From Oxalobacteraceae bacterium (GTDB lineage Bacteria > Pseudomonadota > Gammaproteobacteria > Burkholderiales > Burkholderiaceae_D), in assembly GCA_003132085.1 (NCBI GenBank), contig PKWO01000418.1:1-5425 (forward strand): a stretch of 5,425 bases of DNA, read 5' to 3'. This document shows, in pieces, positions 4,640 to 5,425 of this stretch. The notes beneath the pieces were generated by a model that saw only the letters and a program-made list of their open reading frames with translations, ran no database searches and had not been told where the DNA came from. The translations under genes and the position numbers were made by a program. How positions within the stretch are numbered: the first letter of the stretch is position 1; each line of letters starts with the position of its first letter.

Positions 4640-5425
4640 CTACTCGTATTTGCGCGCGTCTTCAATCACTTTGCCGTCGTTGGGCAAGCTGCCGCGTCCG
4701 ACGAATCGCACTTCGCCGCGCAATTTGGTGACGTCGCGGATCGTGTCGACGATGGCCGCCGCGATGCCGGCCATCGCGTCCGGCTGCTCCACTTCACAAT
4801 GCAAAACCATGTCGTCGTTGCCCATGTGGCCGCTGATGATCAAGCGTGCGTTGCCGATTACCGGGTAGCGCTTGAGTACTTCCGCAACCTGCGAAGGGTG
4901 GACGAACATCGCGCGTACTTTCGCGGTTTGGTCGGCGCGCCCCAGCCATCCCCGGATACGGGTATTGGTGCGGCCGCAGCGCGAGATGCCGGGCAACACC
5001 GCCGACAAGTCGCCGGTGGCGAACCGAATCAGCGGGTAATCCGGATTGAAGGAAGTAATCACGACTTCGCCGATCTCGCCGTCGGGCAGCGGATCGCCGG
5101 TTCCGGGGCGGACGATTTCCAGCAGTAATTCTTCATCCAGGATCATGCCGGGATTGACTTCGCCGTCGGTCATCGATTCGTAGGCGATATTGCCGATATC
5201 GGCTGAACCGTACATTTGCAATACATGCGGCACGCCATTGCTGTGCAACCACGCGCGCAGCGACGGCGGCAACGCCTCGGCGCCGACTATTGCGCGTTGC
5301 ACGCTGCTGATGTCGGCAGCCATCTCATGCGCCTTCTCGATGATGATCTTCAGGAATGAGGGCGTGCCGGCATAGGCGTCCGGCTTCAGTGCCGCCATTG
5401 CCTGCACCTGCATCTCGGTTTGGCC
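4640..5425 (-). CDS. Phenylacetate-CoA ligase (PaaK)-family acyl-CoA ligase, C-terminal part
   Basis: The frame is open to the right edge, so only the last 261 residues are visible; the ATG at 5413 is internal, since GQTE is encoded before it. Members of this ANL-superfamily group activate aryl or acyl acids with ATP to an adenylate and then pass the acyl group to CoA in the cytoplasm. Visible core motifs, numbered in this fragment, are YGSADIGNIAYE (72-83, the A5-like adenylate-binding region), RFATGDLS (134-141, A7 with the ribose-binding Asp139), GRADQTAKVR (162-171, A8 hinge) and PNDGK (248-252, A10 with the catalytic Lys252). ISRCGRTNTRI before the hinge fits PaaK relatives. The YGSAD wording differs from true PaaK and is closer to the ligases often found beside branched-chain-type ABC transporters in Burkholderiales, so the substrate is uncertain. 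The A8 Gly that usually follows Arg171 is Ala here. The gene is convergent with the hydrolase, with a 93-bp gap. Confidence 0.88.
   Translation of the reverse strand, partial: GQTEMQVQAMAALKPDAYAGTPSFLKIIIEKAHEMAADISSVQRAIVGAEALPPSLRAWLHSNGVPHVLQMYGSADIGNIAYESMTDGEVNPGMILDEELLLEIVRPGTGDPLPDGEIGEVVITSFNPDYPLIRFATGDLSAVLPGISRCGRTNTRIRGWLGRADQTAKVRAMFVHPSQVAEVLKRYPVIGNARLIISGHMGNDDMVLHCEVEQPDAMAGIAAAIVDTIRDVTKLRGEVRFVGRGSLPNDGKVIEDARKYE

Overview
The window is about 5.4 kb of moderately GC-rich proteobacterial chromosome. Protein style and codon use suggest a betaproteobacterium, probably of the order Burkholderiales (family Oxalobacteraceae is possible). This is an inference, since there is no rRNA or other marker gene here. 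No IS element, phage gene, CRISPR array, tRNA or rRNA was seen.

Layout from left to right: (1) positions 1-81 hold the last 26 codons of an unidentified + strand gene. (2) A - strand CPBP-family intramembrane protease-like gene (166-648) converges on it. (3) Positions 649-922 form a geneless regulatory stretch with a hairpin palindrome, a 17-bp tandem duplication, a 9-bp tandem repeat and a good Rho-independent terminator that has no recognisable gene in front of it. (4) A ClpP-family serine peptidase (923-1501) keeps the Ser/His/Asp triad at standard spacing, but has an altered nucleophile neighbourhood and an altered ATPase-docking face. It is followed by five degenerate 11-bp repeats and a perfect 17-bp hairpin terminator. 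(5) Positions 1615-2026 are AT-richer and without a convincing gene. (6) A POT/PTR2-family proton-coupled di-/tripeptide symporter (2027-3424). (7) A 150-bp gap with a perfect TATAAT box. (8) A secreted metallo-beta-lactamase-fold hydrolase of the methyl parathion hydrolase (MPH) type (3575-4546). (9) The C-terminal 261 residues of a PaaK-like acyl/aryl-CoA ligase on the - strand (5425-4640), which runs off the right edge.

The genes do not form one clear operon. The ClpP-like gene has its own terminator. The transporter and hydrolase point the same way but are 150 bp apart, and the hydrolase seems to have its own promoter. The CoA ligase is convergent with the hydrolase. Peptide uptake, a periplasmic ester/lactone-type hydrolase and an aryl-CoA ligase could all serve scavenging of organic nutrients, but the sequence does not prove a shared pathway.

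No wholly new multi-gene system is visible. The best leads are the atypical stand-alone ClpP, the cluster of short tandem repeats on both sides of it, the orphan terminator that may mark a small RNA, and the MPH-like enzyme.
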